From an uncultured Oscillospiraceae bacterium (GTDB lineage Bacteria > Bacillota > Clostridia > Oscillospirales > Oscillospiraceae): a DNA stretch of 32,801 nucleotides. The notes beneath the pieces are model-generated. The model was given only the letters and a program-made list of their open reading frames with translations, made no database searches and had not been told where the DNA came from. A program made the position numbers and the translations under genes. The DNA lies in NCBI GenBank assembly GCA_947623875.1, contig CANQII010000008.1, positions 1-32,801 of the forward strand, in the 5' to 3' direction. Positions 7,438-15,253 of the stretch are shown here, piece after piece (the stretch's first letter is position 1; the number at the start of each line of letters is the position of its first letter).

Positions 7438-8943
7438 ATGAAACAGAGAACCATCCTTCAGGACTTCGAGTGGTACCTGCCGGAGGACGGCCAGTTCTGG
7501 AATCAGACTGCAGCGGAGGCACAGCGCCTTGCCGATCTGGGCTTCACAGACATCTGGCTGCCGCCGGCGTACAAGGGACAGGCCGGCATCCACGATGTGG
7601 GCTACGGCGTCTACGACCAGTACGACCTGGGGGAGTTTGATCAAAAGGGCAGTGTGCCCACAAAATACGGGACCAAGGACCAGTACCTGGCGGCAATTCG
7701 GGCCTTCCAGTCTGCCGGTCTCCATGTGCTGGCGGACATCGTGCTGAACCACCGGATGGGGGCGGATGCCACGGAGACCGTGGAGGCGGTGCGCTCAGAC
7801 AGCCAGGACCGCACCCAATCCCTGGAGGAGACCAGCATCCAGGCCTGGACCCGCTTTACCTTCCCCGGCCGTAAGGGGAAGTATTCCGATTTCCAGTGGA
7901 ACTGGACCCATTTCAGCGGGGTGGACTGGGATGAGGCCCAGGACCGCAGTGCCGTGTTCCGCTTTGCCGATAAGAACTGGGCCCGGAAGGTGGACAAGGA
8001 GAACGGCAATTTCGACTACCTCATGGGAGCCAACCTGGATATGTCCAGCCCGGAGGTGATCCGGGAGTTGGACCGGTGGGGCCGCTGGTATCTGGACTTC
8101 ACCGGGGTGGACGGCTTCCGGCTGGATGCGGTGAAGCACATCAGCTTCTCCTTTTTCACCCACTGGCTCACGAAGCTCCGGCAGGACACCGGACGGGAGC
8201 TGCCTGCGGTGGGAGAGTACTGGAACCCGGACGTGAACACCCTCTGCAGCTTTCTGGACCGCTCTGGGCAGGTGATGTCCCTCTTCGACGTGCCCCTGCA
8301 CATGCACCTCTTTCAGGCCAGTGAGGCGGGCCGCAGCTACGACCTCCGCACCCTTCTCCAGGACACCCTGGTTGCCCATCGCCCGGACTGCGCGGTAACC
8401 TTCGTGGACAACCATGACACCCAGCCGGGACAGGCTCTCCAGTCCTGGGTGCAGGGCTGGTTCAAGCCGCTGGCCTATGCCCTGATCCTCCTCCGGGAGG
8501 CGGGCACTCCCTGCGTCTTCTATGGGGACCTGTATGGCATTCCCCACGATAACATCCCGCCGGTACCGGGTCTGAAGGCCATGCTCCACGCCCGGCAGCG
8601 GTACGCCTGGGGTCGGGAGACCTCGTACATAGAGCGACCAGATATGATAGGCTGGACCAGAGCCGGTATCCCGGAGATCTCCGGCTCCGGCATGGCAGTT
8701 GTCCTCTCCAACGGGGAGAGCGGCGCTCTTCTCATGTGCCTCGGCACAGACCACGCCGGAGAGCGCTTCCGGGACTGCACCGGAAACTGCCCGGGATGGC
8801 TGGTGCTGGATGAAACCGGCTCGGCAGAGTTCCCGGTGAACGGCGGCAAAGTGAGTGTCTGGGTGCCGGAGGACCCGGTAACCCCAATAGAGCCGGCAGC
8901 AGCTACTGGAATGCCCCTTGACGCCGCCTCGAAAAGCCGGTAG
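7438..8943 (+). CDS. Cytoplasmic alpha-amylase, GH13 subfamily 5-like
   Basis: 501 residues with no signal peptide. The start MKQRTILQDFEWYLP is the usual start of Bacillus-type liquefying amylases; AGGGAGAA lies just upstream, and the longer open frame to 7213 reads as non-protein. The four GH13 regions are present: DIVLNHRMGAD (I), GFRLDAVKH with nucleophile Asp230 (II), VGEYW with acid Glu260 (III) and FVDNHDTQ with Asp327 (IV). HDVGYGVYDQYDLGEFDQKG near residue 55 is a signature of subfamily 5. The C-terminal beta domain is present. It hydrolyses alpha-1,4 links of starch or glycogen inside the cell. It is followed at 44 bases by the DUF362 gene, probably in the same transcript. Confidence 0.93.
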   Translation: MKQRTILQDFEWYLPEDGQFWNQTAAEAQRLADLGFTDIWLPPAYKGQAGIHDVGYGVYDQYDLGEFDQKGSVPTKYGTKDQYLAAIRAFQSAGLHVLADIVLNHRMGADATETVEAVRSDSQDRTQSLEETSIQAWTRFTFPGRKGKYSDFQWNWTHFSGVDWDEAQDRSAVFRFADKNWARKVDKENGNFDYLMGANLDMSSPEVIRELDRWGRWYLDFTGVDGFRLDAVKHISFSFFTHWLTKLRQDTGRELPAVGEYWNPDVNTLCSFLDRSGQVMSLFDVPLHMHLFQASEAGRSYDLRTLLQDTLVAHRPDCAVTFVDNHDTQPGQALQSWVQGWFKPLAYALILLREAGTPCVFYGDLYGIPHDNIPPVPGLKAMLHARQRYAWGRETSYIERPDMIGWTRAGIPEISGSGMAVVLSNGESGALLMCLGTDHAGERFRDCTGNCPGWLVLDETGSAEFPVNGGKVSVWVPEDPVTPIEPAAATGMPLDAASKSR

Positions 8944-8986
8944 AATAGAGCATCATAGCCGATACAGCAGAACAGGAGAATGCTCC

Positions 8987-9769
8987 GTGCCATCCAAAGT
9001 GTATTTTACCCGAGACATCTCATCGGAGGGGCTCATCCGCCTCTATGACAAACTGCAGGTTAAGCTCCCGGGCAAGACCGGCGTGAAGATCCACTCCGGG
9101 GAGACCGGCAACCAGAACTTTCTGCGCCCGGACCTGCTGGGCCCGCTGATCCGCCACGCAGGCTGCGCCATCGTGGAGTGCAACACCGCCTATGCAGGCA
9201 CCCGGGACACCACCAAGGCTCACTGGAAGACCATGGAGGCCCACGGCTGGACCGCCTGCGCCCCGGTGGACATCCTGGACGAGGAGGGGGACATCGCCCT
9301 TCCTGTGCGGGGCGGCAAGCACCTGCAGGAGAACTTTGTGGGCAGCCACATCACCCACTACGACAGCCTTTTCATCCTCTCCCACTTCAAGGGCCACCCC
9401 ATGGGCGGCTTCGGCGGGGCGCTGAAGAACATGTCCATCGGCCTGGCCTCCTCCCGGGGCAAGCACCACATCCATGTGAGCGGCACCGATGTGCAGGGCT
9501 TCAACGCCCTCATGACCGCCGATCATGACAGCTTTCTGGAGTCCATGGCGGACGCAGACCGGGCTATCATGGACTATTTCCCGGGAAAACTGGCATTCCT
9601 CAACGTGATGGCCAACCTCTCTGTCGACTGCGACTGCTGCGCCGTGGCAGAGGATCCCGCCATGGCGGACATCGGCGCCCTGGCATCCCTGGACCCGCTG
9701 GCCCTGGACCAGGCCTGCGTGGACCTGGTGTACAACGCCGAGGACCCGGGCAAGGCGGCTCTCATCTAG
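8987..9769 (+). CDS. DUF362-family protein, cut short by an in-frame TAG
   Basis: 260 residues from GTG 8987, chosen because AGGAGA lies 8 bases upstream and the protein begins VPSKVYFTRD as in the family. Conserved parts include GETGNQNFLRPD, ECNTAYAG, HFKGHPMGGFGGALKNMSIG and CDCCAVAEDPAMADIG (near 213-228). The last contains clustered Cys residues that could bind metal. The frame stops at TAG 9767-9769 after KAALI but remains open and family-like for 30 more codons (RIESRHG...LGLGSRTYELVSID). Family members usually continue with a Glu or similar residue here, so one substitution such as GAG to TAG would explain the break. The function of DUF362 proteins is not established; some have ferredoxin domains, but this one does not. 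It is probably co-transcribed with the amylase. Confidence 0.8.
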   Translation: MPSKVYFTRDISSEGLIRLYDKLQVKLPGKTGVKIHSGETGNQNFLRPDLLGPLIRHAGCAIVECNTAYAGTRDTTKAHWKTMEAHGWTACAPVDILDEEGDIALPVRGGKHLQENFVGSHITHYDSLFILSHFKGHPMGGFGGALKNMSIGLASSRGKHHIHVSGTDVQGFNALMTADHDSFLESMADADRAIMDYFPGKLAFLNVMANLSVDCDCCAVAEDPAMADIGALASLDPLALDQACVDLVYNAEDPGKAALI

Positions 9770-9862
9770 CGGATTGAGTCCCGCCACGGTACCATCATCC
9801 TGGATGCGGCGGAGGCGCTGGGCCTCGGCAGCCGCACCTATGAGCTGGTCTCCATAGACTGA
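9767..9862 (+). pseudogene. C-terminal tail of the DUF362 gene beyond the in-frame TAG
   Basis: The same reading frame runs from the TAG at 9767 to TGA 9860-9862, with no insertion or deletion. The 30 codons in between encode a plausible native C-terminus. TAG also ends other genes in this window (alpha-amylase, secreted GH43), so general reassignment of TAG is unlikely; a nonsense mutation or a sequencing error is the simplest reading. Confidence 0.6.
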
Positions 9863-9886
9863 GCCAGCAGACAACGGCACACAGCA

Positions 9887-9932
9887 AAGAGCGGTTCTTC
9901 CGGACAGCCGGGGGAACCGCTCTTGTGGTTTT
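9887..9932 (+). terminator. Terminator between convergent DUF362 and DUF4261-like genes
   Basis: A 17-bp stem with two G-T wobbles (9887-9903 with 9908-9924) and a 4-base loop ACAG is followed by GTGGTTTT. Confidence 0.75.
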
Positions 9933-10813
9933 CAGGGCTGCTCTGCCAGCGGCGGCTGCTGCCGGGGTGCGGCATACTGTCCTGGGGCGATGTCCAGCAC
10001 CGTGCGGCTGGGTTGGATGATGGCCATCTCCCGCCGGCAGGTCCACTCCACAGCCTCAGAGAGCTGCCCATTTTCCATGCCGTCCACCGTATCCCCGTCC
10101 TGGAAGTCGTCCCCGTACTGGAGGAGAGAGGCGGCCATGGTGTATGCGTGGGCGGCCACCCAGCCGGGGTGCATGGATCTGTAGTGATACTGGAGGTCCG
10201 GAAGGCTGAGAACTTGAAGACCAAGAGTGTCTGTGAGCACGGAGTTCCCGTCCGGCATCTGGAACATCCGCACATTCATGCCGAAGTGGAGAAACCGCTG
10301 GATCCCGGTGAAGGGAGCGTTGCGGATCTGCTCCGGGTGAAAGAGCTTGCCGGAGGAGGGGAAGTACACCGCCTCGCAGGAGGGGAAGAGCTCCAGCAGC
10401 GCCATGAGCCAGTCCATATCCAGCTCTGCCCGCTCCACCGCCGGGAGACCGCCGGCCAGGGCGTCTCCTGCGATCACCTGCCAGCGGCAATTCTGGAGAA
10501 GGGCATCCCGGTCCGGGCAGTCCCACATGTTGGCCCGGACAAAGGCGTCCAGCTTCTCCCCCTGGAAGGGCATGCAAGGGGAGAGGGAGAGCACCACCGA
10601 GGAGAAGTTGTCCTGGAAGCGGGCCACATGCTCCCTTGCCAGGAAGGACTGGGCGTTCTCATCCTGGCTGGCCGCCTCTACCTTCCCAATGTGCTTTTCC
10701 AGGACGGAGAGTGCCTGCTTCTGGTCCGGTTGGGGGATTTTGTTCTGGAAGAGCAGTTGGATGGGGAAGGGACCGCCTGGGCGGAGGGATTTCTCTTGTG
10801 CTGGACGGGGCAT
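9932..10813 (-). CDS. DUF4261-like hypothetical protein
   Basis: 293 residues from ATG 10813 (MPRPAQEKSL), chosen because AAAGGAGC lies 7 bases upstream; a longer frame to 10885 lacks a ribosome site. No signal peptide or membrane segment. The pattern GIQRFLHFGMNVRMF, then VLTDTLGLQVLSLPDLQYHY (about 190-228), resembles DUF4261 proteins, which have a conserved TxGL-x-LPDLQ segment. The N-terminal half (FQDNFSSVVLSLSPCMPFQG) also fits that family's beta start. The role of DUF4261 is unknown. The gene has its own strand between two other units, so context says little. Confidence 0.6.
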   Translation of the reverse strand: MPRPAQEKSLRPGGPFPIQLLFQNKIPQPDQKQALSVLEKHIGKVEAASQDENAQSFLAREHVARFQDNFSSVVLSLSPCMPFQGEKLDAFVRANMWDCPDRDALLQNCRWQVIAGDALAGGLPAVERAELDMDWLMALLELFPSCEAVYFPSSGKLFHPEQIRNAPFTGIQRFLHFGMNVRMFQMPDGNSVLTDTLGLQVLSLPDLQYHYRSMHPGWVAAHAYTMAASLLQYGDDFQDGDTVDGMENGQLSEAVEWTCRREMAIIQPSRTVLDIAPGQYAAPRQQPPLAEQP

Positions 10814-10883
10814 GGACAGGGCTCCTTTCGGGAACTTGTTTTGGCATATGGTACCACAGAAGGACTGCTGATGCAAGAGAGGC

Positions 10884-10916
10884 AAAAAGCCTCCCCCGCC
10901 GGGCGGCGGGGGAGGC
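10884..10916 (-). terminator. Terminator of the oxoacid oxidoreductase operon
   Basis: A perfect 12-bp GC-rich stem (10889-10900 with 10905-10916) and a 4-base loop are followed on the minus strand by TTTTT (10888-10884). It lies 18 bases after the beta-subunit stop. Confidence 0.9.
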
Positions 10917-10933
10917 AGAATAGGAGAGAAAAC

Positions 10934-11869
10934 TCAGTTGGAAGCGCAGCGCTCCTGGAGCTGCTCCCACTTCTCGTCCACGTACTTCTGGGCGGACTCG
11001 ATGGTCCACTCGTTGCCGGGCTTGAAGCAGTGTTTGAACCGGCCCTGGAGCTTCAAAAACTCCTCTACCGGCAGCTTCTTCTTGGGCACGTAGTTCAGGA
11101 TCCATCTGCCCTCCACCACCTCATAGAGGGGCCAGACGCAGGTCTCTACGGCCATCTTGCAGATCTGAGGCAGCAGGTCTGCGGGATACTGCCAGCCTCT
11201 GGGGCAGGGTGCCATCACGTTCACGAAGGCGGGACCTGGGGTGTAGATGGCCCGGTGGGCCTTCTCGTGCAGGTCCTTGAAGTTGCCGAGGAAGGTGGTC
11301 TGGGCCACGTAGGGGATGTGATGGGCTGCCAGGATGGCGGTGAGATCCTTCTTTTCCTGCTTCTTGCCGGTGGACACGGTGCCCACGGGGGTGGTGGTGG
11401 CATTGGCAAACCGAGGCGTGGAGGAGGAGCGCTGGATGCCGGTGTTCATGTACGCCTCGTTGTCGTAGCAGAAGTACACCATGTCGTGGCCCCGCTCCAT
11501 GGCGCCGGACAGGGATTGGAAGCCGATGTCGTAGGTGCCGCCGTCGCCGCCGATGCAGATGAACTTGTAGTTCTCGTCCAGTTTGCCCTTGCGGCGCAGT
11601 ACATTGTATGCCGCCTCAACGCCGCCGCAGACTGCGGGGGCGTTCTCAAAGGCAGCGTGGATGTAGGAATCCTCCCAGGAAGTGCAGGGATAGGTGAAGG
11701 AGGAGACCTCCAGACAGCCGGTGGCGTTGCACACCACGGCTTTGTCTCCCTCGTCCAGGGCCCGCATGATGGCCCGGCAGGCGATGCCGGCGCCGCAGCC
11801 GGCACAGAGCCGCTGTCCCGGGGCAAACCGCTCCGGCTTGGACAGTTCTACCTTGTGATTATAGGCCAT
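10934..11869 (-). CDS. porB: 2-oxoacid:ferredoxin oxidoreductase, beta subunit
   Basis: 311 residues from ATG 11869, with GGAGG upstream inside the alpha gene; the two genes overlap by 11 bases. It binds thiamine diphosphate through GDGGTYDIG and, about 25 residues on, NEAYMNTGIQ. The Cys residues for one 4Fe-4S cluster are visible in LCAGCGAGI, CNATGCLEV and the later MAPCPRGW. Together with alpha, gamma and delta it oxidises a 2-oxoacid with CoA to acyl-CoA, CO2 and reduced ferredoxin, or runs in reverse. PorB and VorB are close relatives; the sequence alone does not settle pyruvate versus branched-chain oxoacids. Confidence 0.9.
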   Translation of the reverse strand: MAYNHKVELSKPERFAPGQRLCAGCGAGIACRAIMRALDEGDKAVVCNATGCLEVSSFTYPCTSWEDSYIHAAFENAPAVCGGVEAAYNVLRRKGKLDENYKFICIGGDGGTYDIGFQSLSGAMERGHDMVYFCYDNEAYMNTGIQRSSSTPRFANATTTPVGTVSTGKKQEKKDLTAILAAHHIPYVAQTTFLGNFKDLHEKAHRAIYTPGPAFVNVMAPCPRGWQYPADLLPQICKMAVETCVWPLYEVVEGRWILNYVPKKKLPVEEFLKLQGRFKHCFKPGNEWTIESAQKYVDEKWEQLQERCASN

Positions 11870-13070
11870 TGCCCAGGACCTCCTCTTTGGCGCTGCGCTG
11901 GCCCATGTGGATGTACCGGGGGCCAACTTCGCCGGTCTCAACGATTTTCAGCAGATAGCGGTATACCCGCTCCACGTCCTGCACCGCGCAGTCCCGGCCG
12001 GCCAGGCCGTACACCACATCGATCATCTTGGGGGGATTGGGCAGATCATAGCAAGCGGAGCGCACCTCGGCAAAGAGGGGGCCGCCGGCTGCGGAATAGC
12101 CTTCGCTCTTGTCCATCACGGCCACGGCCTTCACATGGGACAGGGCGGCGGCGATCTCCTCGAAGGGGAAGGGGCGGAACACACGGATCTTTACGAGACC
12201 CGCCTTGATTCCCTGGCTGCGGAGGTCTTCGATGCAGGCCTTGGCGGTGCCGGCGGTGGAGCCGATGAGCACCAGAGCCACCTCGGCGTCCTCCATGCGG
12301 TATTCCTCGAAGAAGCCGTACTTCCGGCCGAAGGTCTTCTCAAAGTCCGCCGCCACGTCCAGAATGGCCCGCTTGGCGTTCTTCATGGCCTCTGCCTGCT
12401 GCACCTTGTGCTCCATGCAGTAGGGGGAGTTGTCGTAAGGACCCACGGCGAGAGGATGATCCCGGCCCATGAGGGCGTGCTCGGGATGATACTCCCCTAC
12501 GAAGGCCTTTACCGCCGCATCCTCTTCCAGCAGAATGTTCTCCACGGCGTGGGAGGTGATGAAGCCGTCCTGGCACACCATGATGGGCAGGCGGACATCC
12601 GGAGTCTCGGAGATGCGCATGGCCTGGAGGTAGTTGTCGTAGGCCTCCTGGTTGTTCTCGGCGTAGATCTGGATCCAGCCGGAGTCCCGGGCGCCCATGG
12701 AGTCCGAGTGGTCGTTGTTGATGTTGATAGGGCCGGTGAGGGTGCGGTTCACGCAGGCCAGGGTGATGGGCAGCCGGCTGGAGGCGGCCACATACAGGAC
12801 CTCGTACATGAAGGCGAGACCGGCGGAAGACGTGGCGGTTACGGCCCGGCAGCCGGCAGCGGAGGCGCCGATACAGGTGGACATGGAGGAGTGCTCAGAC
12901 TCCACCGTGACGTACTCGGTGTCCACCTGGCCGTTGGCCACATACTGGGCGAAGTACTGGGGGATCTCCGTGGAGGGTGTGATGGGGAAGGCTGCAAAGA
13001 CGTCCGGGTTGATCTGGCGCATGGCGTAGGCCACTGCCTCGTTGCCGGACAGGCGCTCGCGGATGCTCAT
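11859..13070 (-). CDS. porA: 2-oxoacid:ferredoxin oxidoreductase, alpha subunit
   Basis: 403 residues from ATG 13070, which overlaps the delta stop as ATGA. The N-terminal pyrimidine-type domain has NEAVAYAMRQINPDVFAAFP, ITPSTEIPQYFAQ, the ESEHSSMS segment and TATSSAGLAFMYEVLY, all conserved in PorA/VorA. It continues with the NRTLTGPININNDHSDSMG loop and QDGFITSH, and ends with the transketolase C-terminal type domain (VALVLIGSTAGTAKACI, LVKIRVFRPFPFEEIAAAL). It forms the active site with the beta subunit. Length is typical for the four-subunit enzyme rather than for the fused single-chain pyruvate synthase. Confidence 0.9.
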   Translation of the reverse strand: MSIRERLSGNEAVAYAMRQINPDVFAAFPITPSTEIPQYFAQYVANGQVDTEYVTVESEHSSMSTCIGASAAGCRAVTATSSAGLAFMYEVLYVAASSRLPITLACVNRTLTGPININNDHSDSMGARDSGWIQIYAENNQEAYDNYLQAMRISETPDVRLPIMVCQDGFITSHAVENILLEEDAAVKAFVGEYHPEHALMGRDHPLAVGPYDNSPYCMEHKVQQAEAMKNAKRAILDVAADFEKTFGRKYGFFEEYRMEDAEVALVLIGSTAGTAKACIEDLRSQGIKAGLVKIRVFRPFPFEEIAAALSHVKAVAVMDKSEGYSAAGGPLFAEVRSACYDLPNPPKMIDVVYGLAGRDCAVQDVERVYRYLLKIVETGEVGPRYIHMGQRSAKEEVLGNGL

Positions 13071-13378
13071 TGGTGCACCTCCTGTTCCATGCGGATGGCC
13101 TTGAAGGGACATACCTTGGCGCAGATGCCGCAGCCCTTGCAGTGGTCCAGGTCAAAGTCCAGGCGCTTGCCATCCTTCACGGGGATGGAGGAGTCCGGGC
13201 AGAAGGGGGCGCACAACAGGCACTGGCGGCAGAGGGCGGAGTTCCAGGCGGGACGGTTTACCCGCCACTGACCGGTGAGGGTGAGCTTGGAGGTGCCGCC
13301 CTCGTAGATCTCTCCGCCGGGAGTGAGACCCTGCCAGGGGGTCTTCTCATTGATGTCTTTTGCTTGGATGTAGCTCAT
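13067..13378 (-). CDS. porD: 2-oxoacid:ferredoxin oxidoreductase, delta subunit (2x 4Fe-4S ferredoxin)
   Basis: 103 residues from ATG 13378, overlapping the gamma stop as ATGA. Two ferredoxin motifs are complete: CRQCLLCAPFCP and CKGCGICAKVCP, each supplying ligands for a 4Fe-4S cluster. The start MSYIQAKDINEKTPWQGLT is typical of PorD. It carries electrons from the catalytic alpha-beta pair to external ferredoxin. Confidence 0.9.
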   Translation of the reverse strand: MSYIQAKDINEKTPWQGLTPGGEIYEGGTSKLTLTGQWRVNRPAWNSALCRQCLLCAPFCPDSSIPVKDGKRLDFDLDHCKGCGICAKVCPFKAIRMEQEVHQ

Positions 13379-13956
13379 TCTGCTTGTACCTCCTGCATGG
13401 AACGGATCAGGCACTTCATGTTGCCCTCGATGACCTGGGGCTTGGTGGCGAACTTGTGGTGGAAGGAGGCCTCCATGTCGTGGATGAAGCGGTCCGGGTC
13501 CAGAATGCCGCTCACCTTTACGATGGCAGCCAGCATGGGGGTGTTGGGGAAGTAGCCGCCCAGCAGCTCCTCGCTGATGCGGCGGGCGTCGATGGTCCAC
13601 ACCCGGCCGGGATAGCCCCGCAGGAAGGAGCGCATCTCATAGGGAGGCCGGCTGGTGTTGATGACGATGCCGCCCTCCGGATTCAGCCCGGCGGTGACGT
13701 CCACGGAGGACAGCAGAGACTCGTCCACCACTACCACATAGTCCGGCTGATAGATGAAGGAGTGGATGGAACAGGGCACATCGCTGATGCGGTTATAAGC
13801 GGTGATGGGGGCGCCCATCCGTTCCGGTCCGTACTCCGGGAAGCCCTGGACATACTTGTCCGAGGCGAAGGCCGCGTCCGCCAGCAGCAGGCAGGCAGTC
13901 TTAGTGCCCTGTCCGCCCCGGCCGTGCCAGCGAATCTCGGTCATGGTTTTTTCCAT
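13375..13956 (-). CDS. porG: 2-oxoacid:ferredoxin oxidoreductase, gamma subunit
   Basis: 193 residues from ATG 13956, first gene of the operon, behind GAGAGGA and the T-box leader. TEIRWHGRGGQGTKTACLLL, then GFPEYGPERMGAPITAYNRI, are the conserved CoA-binding and glycine-rich segments of the POR gamma family. The end includes GGYFPNTPMLAAIVKV. An alternative in-frame ATG at 13944 is possible but further from the ribosome site. The gamma-delta-alpha-beta order with ATGA overlaps shows translational coupling of all four subunits. Confidence 0.88.
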   Translation of the reverse strand: MEKTMTEIRWHGRGGQGTKTACLLLADAAFASDKYVQGFPEYGPERMGAPITAYNRISDVPCSIHSFIYQPDYVVVVDESLLSSVDVTAGLNPEGGIVINTSRPPYEMRSFLRGYPGRVWTIDARRISEELLGGYFPNTPMLAAIVKVSGILDPDRFIHDMEASFHHKFATKPQVIEGNMKCLIRSMQEVQAE

Positions 13957-13974
13957 ATTACTCAGTCCTCTCCG

Positions 13975-14012
13975 AAAAGAAAAAGCGTCCGCCCCTGGTC
14001 AGGGACGGACGC
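13975..14012 (-). terminator. T-box regulatory terminator
   Basis: A 12-bp stem with one mismatch (14012-14001 with 13996-13985) is followed on the minus strand by TTTTTCTTTT. It competes with the antiterminator formed by the T-box sequence just upstream. Confidence 0.85.
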
Positions 14013-14241
14013 CAGAATAGACAGCCGTTATACCACCCAAAACCTGCGTACCAACATACGCACTCCCGGTAACGGGGGAAGCCGTCAGCGTCTACTCCGC
14101 CTCATTGCGCGTTTTGGGCTGAAACTCCGGAGTGATCTTCAGGCAGGTCTCTGGATACCGGCTTTCCACCAGCTGCCGGCTCTCTGAATCCTTGACGGGC
14201 CCTACTGTCTCCATCACTGTTTTTACAGGGGTCTGAACTTG
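13975..14241 (-). promoter_or_regulatory. T-box riboswitch leader, specifier probably ATC (Ile)
   Basis: Reading the minus strand: the specifier-loop 5' strand has GGAG (14212-14209) and AGTA (14206-14203); the apical part of stem I (14191-14153) has the AGAGAGCCGG and GGTGGAAAGCCGG type motifs; the 3' strand has GAAG, then ATC (14136-14134), one A, then CTCC (14132-14129), which pairs with GGAG. The T-box sequence GGGTGGTATAACGG is at 14038-14025 and a terminator follows. Uncharged tRNA should bind the specifier and, with its CCA end, the T-box bulge, and so favour antitermination. The purine-then-CTCC rule gives ATC (Ile). Reading the triplet straight after GAA gives GAT (Asp); I consider this less likely. 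Confidence 0.85.
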
Positions 14242-14247
14242 GGCGGT

Positions 14248-14276
14248 AGTATATAAAATGAGGCGGAGAAAGTCAA
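14248..14276 (-). promoter_or_regulatory. Promoter of the T-box-controlled operon
   Basis: TTGACT (14276-14271), 17 bases, TATACT (14253-14248). Transcription would start near 14241, giving a leader of about 285 bases, as usual for a T-box. Confidence 0.85.
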
Positions 14277-14338
14277 CAGCCACATTTCACAAATTGCGGT
14301 CGATTTTACCGGAAGTGTTTCGGAGGGACGCACATCTG

Positions 14339-15241
14339 TCAGGGGGTGCCGGACACAATCCAGGGCGCAGGCTCGGTGTCGAAGGTGTTTTTGCCCGGAT
14401 TCAGCTTGCTGACGCTGATCTGGATCACCTCCGTCTCCCGGAAGCCGTACTTCTCCAGAAGCTCCGGCAGGGAGGCGGCGCAGCGGAAGTCCAGGGTGTA
14501 GATCACGATCTCCATCTGGGGGTTCAGCTTGCGGAGGCACTCGATCTCCTGCTCCATGCTGGCGGAGGCCACGAGGAAGGTGAGGGAGGGGATCGGCAGG
14601 TTCTTCAGGTTCTCCTCCGAGACCTTGTCGATGACGGTGATGTTGTTGAGGCCGAACTTCTCCGCGTTCTCCTCTACGGTGCGCCGGTCCTCCTGGCTGT
14701 ACTCCACCGCGATGACAGTCCCCTCCGGGGCCACCATGGCGGACTCCACGGCGATGCTGGCGCCGCTGACGATGCAGACGGTGTCCTGGGCTCCCAGGTG
14801 CATCTTGTTGAGAATCACGGCCCGGATCTCGCTGCCCACATAGCGGACGGTGCCCCGGATGAAGTCCGAGTTGCGCATGCCGATCTTATAGGTGGAGCGG
14901 GCATTGGGGTTCAGGATCAGCATGGCGGCGCTGGCGTTGATGCCCCGGTTGATCATGTTCCGCACCGGCGTGTGGAGGATGGGTCCCGTGGGATCGGAGC
15001 CCTCGTTGTACCAGACCTCGCAGTCTCCCAGGCCCGCATTCCACATGCGGTAGAAGATGTCCGGGTGGCCGGCCTCGGTGAAGACCAGCACCGCATGGTG
15101 GGACTCCACCATGGGGATCAGGTTCTTGTTCTTGCGGGTGATGTCCAGCAGGCGGACCCGCTCCAGGTCGATGTGCATGTTGTCTGCATAGTACTGCAGC
15201 CATGCCAGGATGTGACTGTTGTTAAAGATATGATTTTCCAT
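14339..15241 (-). CDS. Orphan CbiE/CbiT-like (precorrin methylase-like) protein
   Basis: 300 residues, third gene after the flavoprotein and hydrolase genes (12-base gap). The C-terminal part (about 120-300) follows the plan of precorrin-6B/CbiT methyltransferases: EIRAVILNKM, a Rossmann start, GTVIAVEYSQEDRRTVEENA and KFGLNNITVIDKVSEENL. The SAM motif I, normally DxGxGxG, is here CIVSGASIAVES, so cofactor binding may be weakened or lost. The N-terminal part (ESHHAVLVFTEAGHPDIFYR) faintly resembles the CbiE tetrapyrrole methylase fold, as in CobL. No other cobalamin gene is in the window. The family call is moderate and activity on precorrin is not supported by context. Confidence 0.6.
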   Translation of the reverse strand: MENHIFNNSHILAWLQYYADNMHIDLERVRLLDITRKNKNLIPMVESHHAVLVFTEAGHPDIFYRMWNAGLGDCEVWYNEGSDPTGPILHTPVRNMINRGINASAAMLILNPNARSTYKIGMRNSDFIRGTVRYVGSEIRAVILNKMHLGAQDTVCIVSGASIAVESAMVAPEGTVIAVEYSQEDRRTVEENAEKFGLNNITVIDKVSEENLKNLPIPSLTFLVASASMEQEIECLRKLNPQMEIVIYTLDFRCAASLPELLEKYGFRETEVIQISVSKLNPGKNTFDTEPAPWIVSGTP

Positions 15242-15253
15242 GTATCTCTCCCC

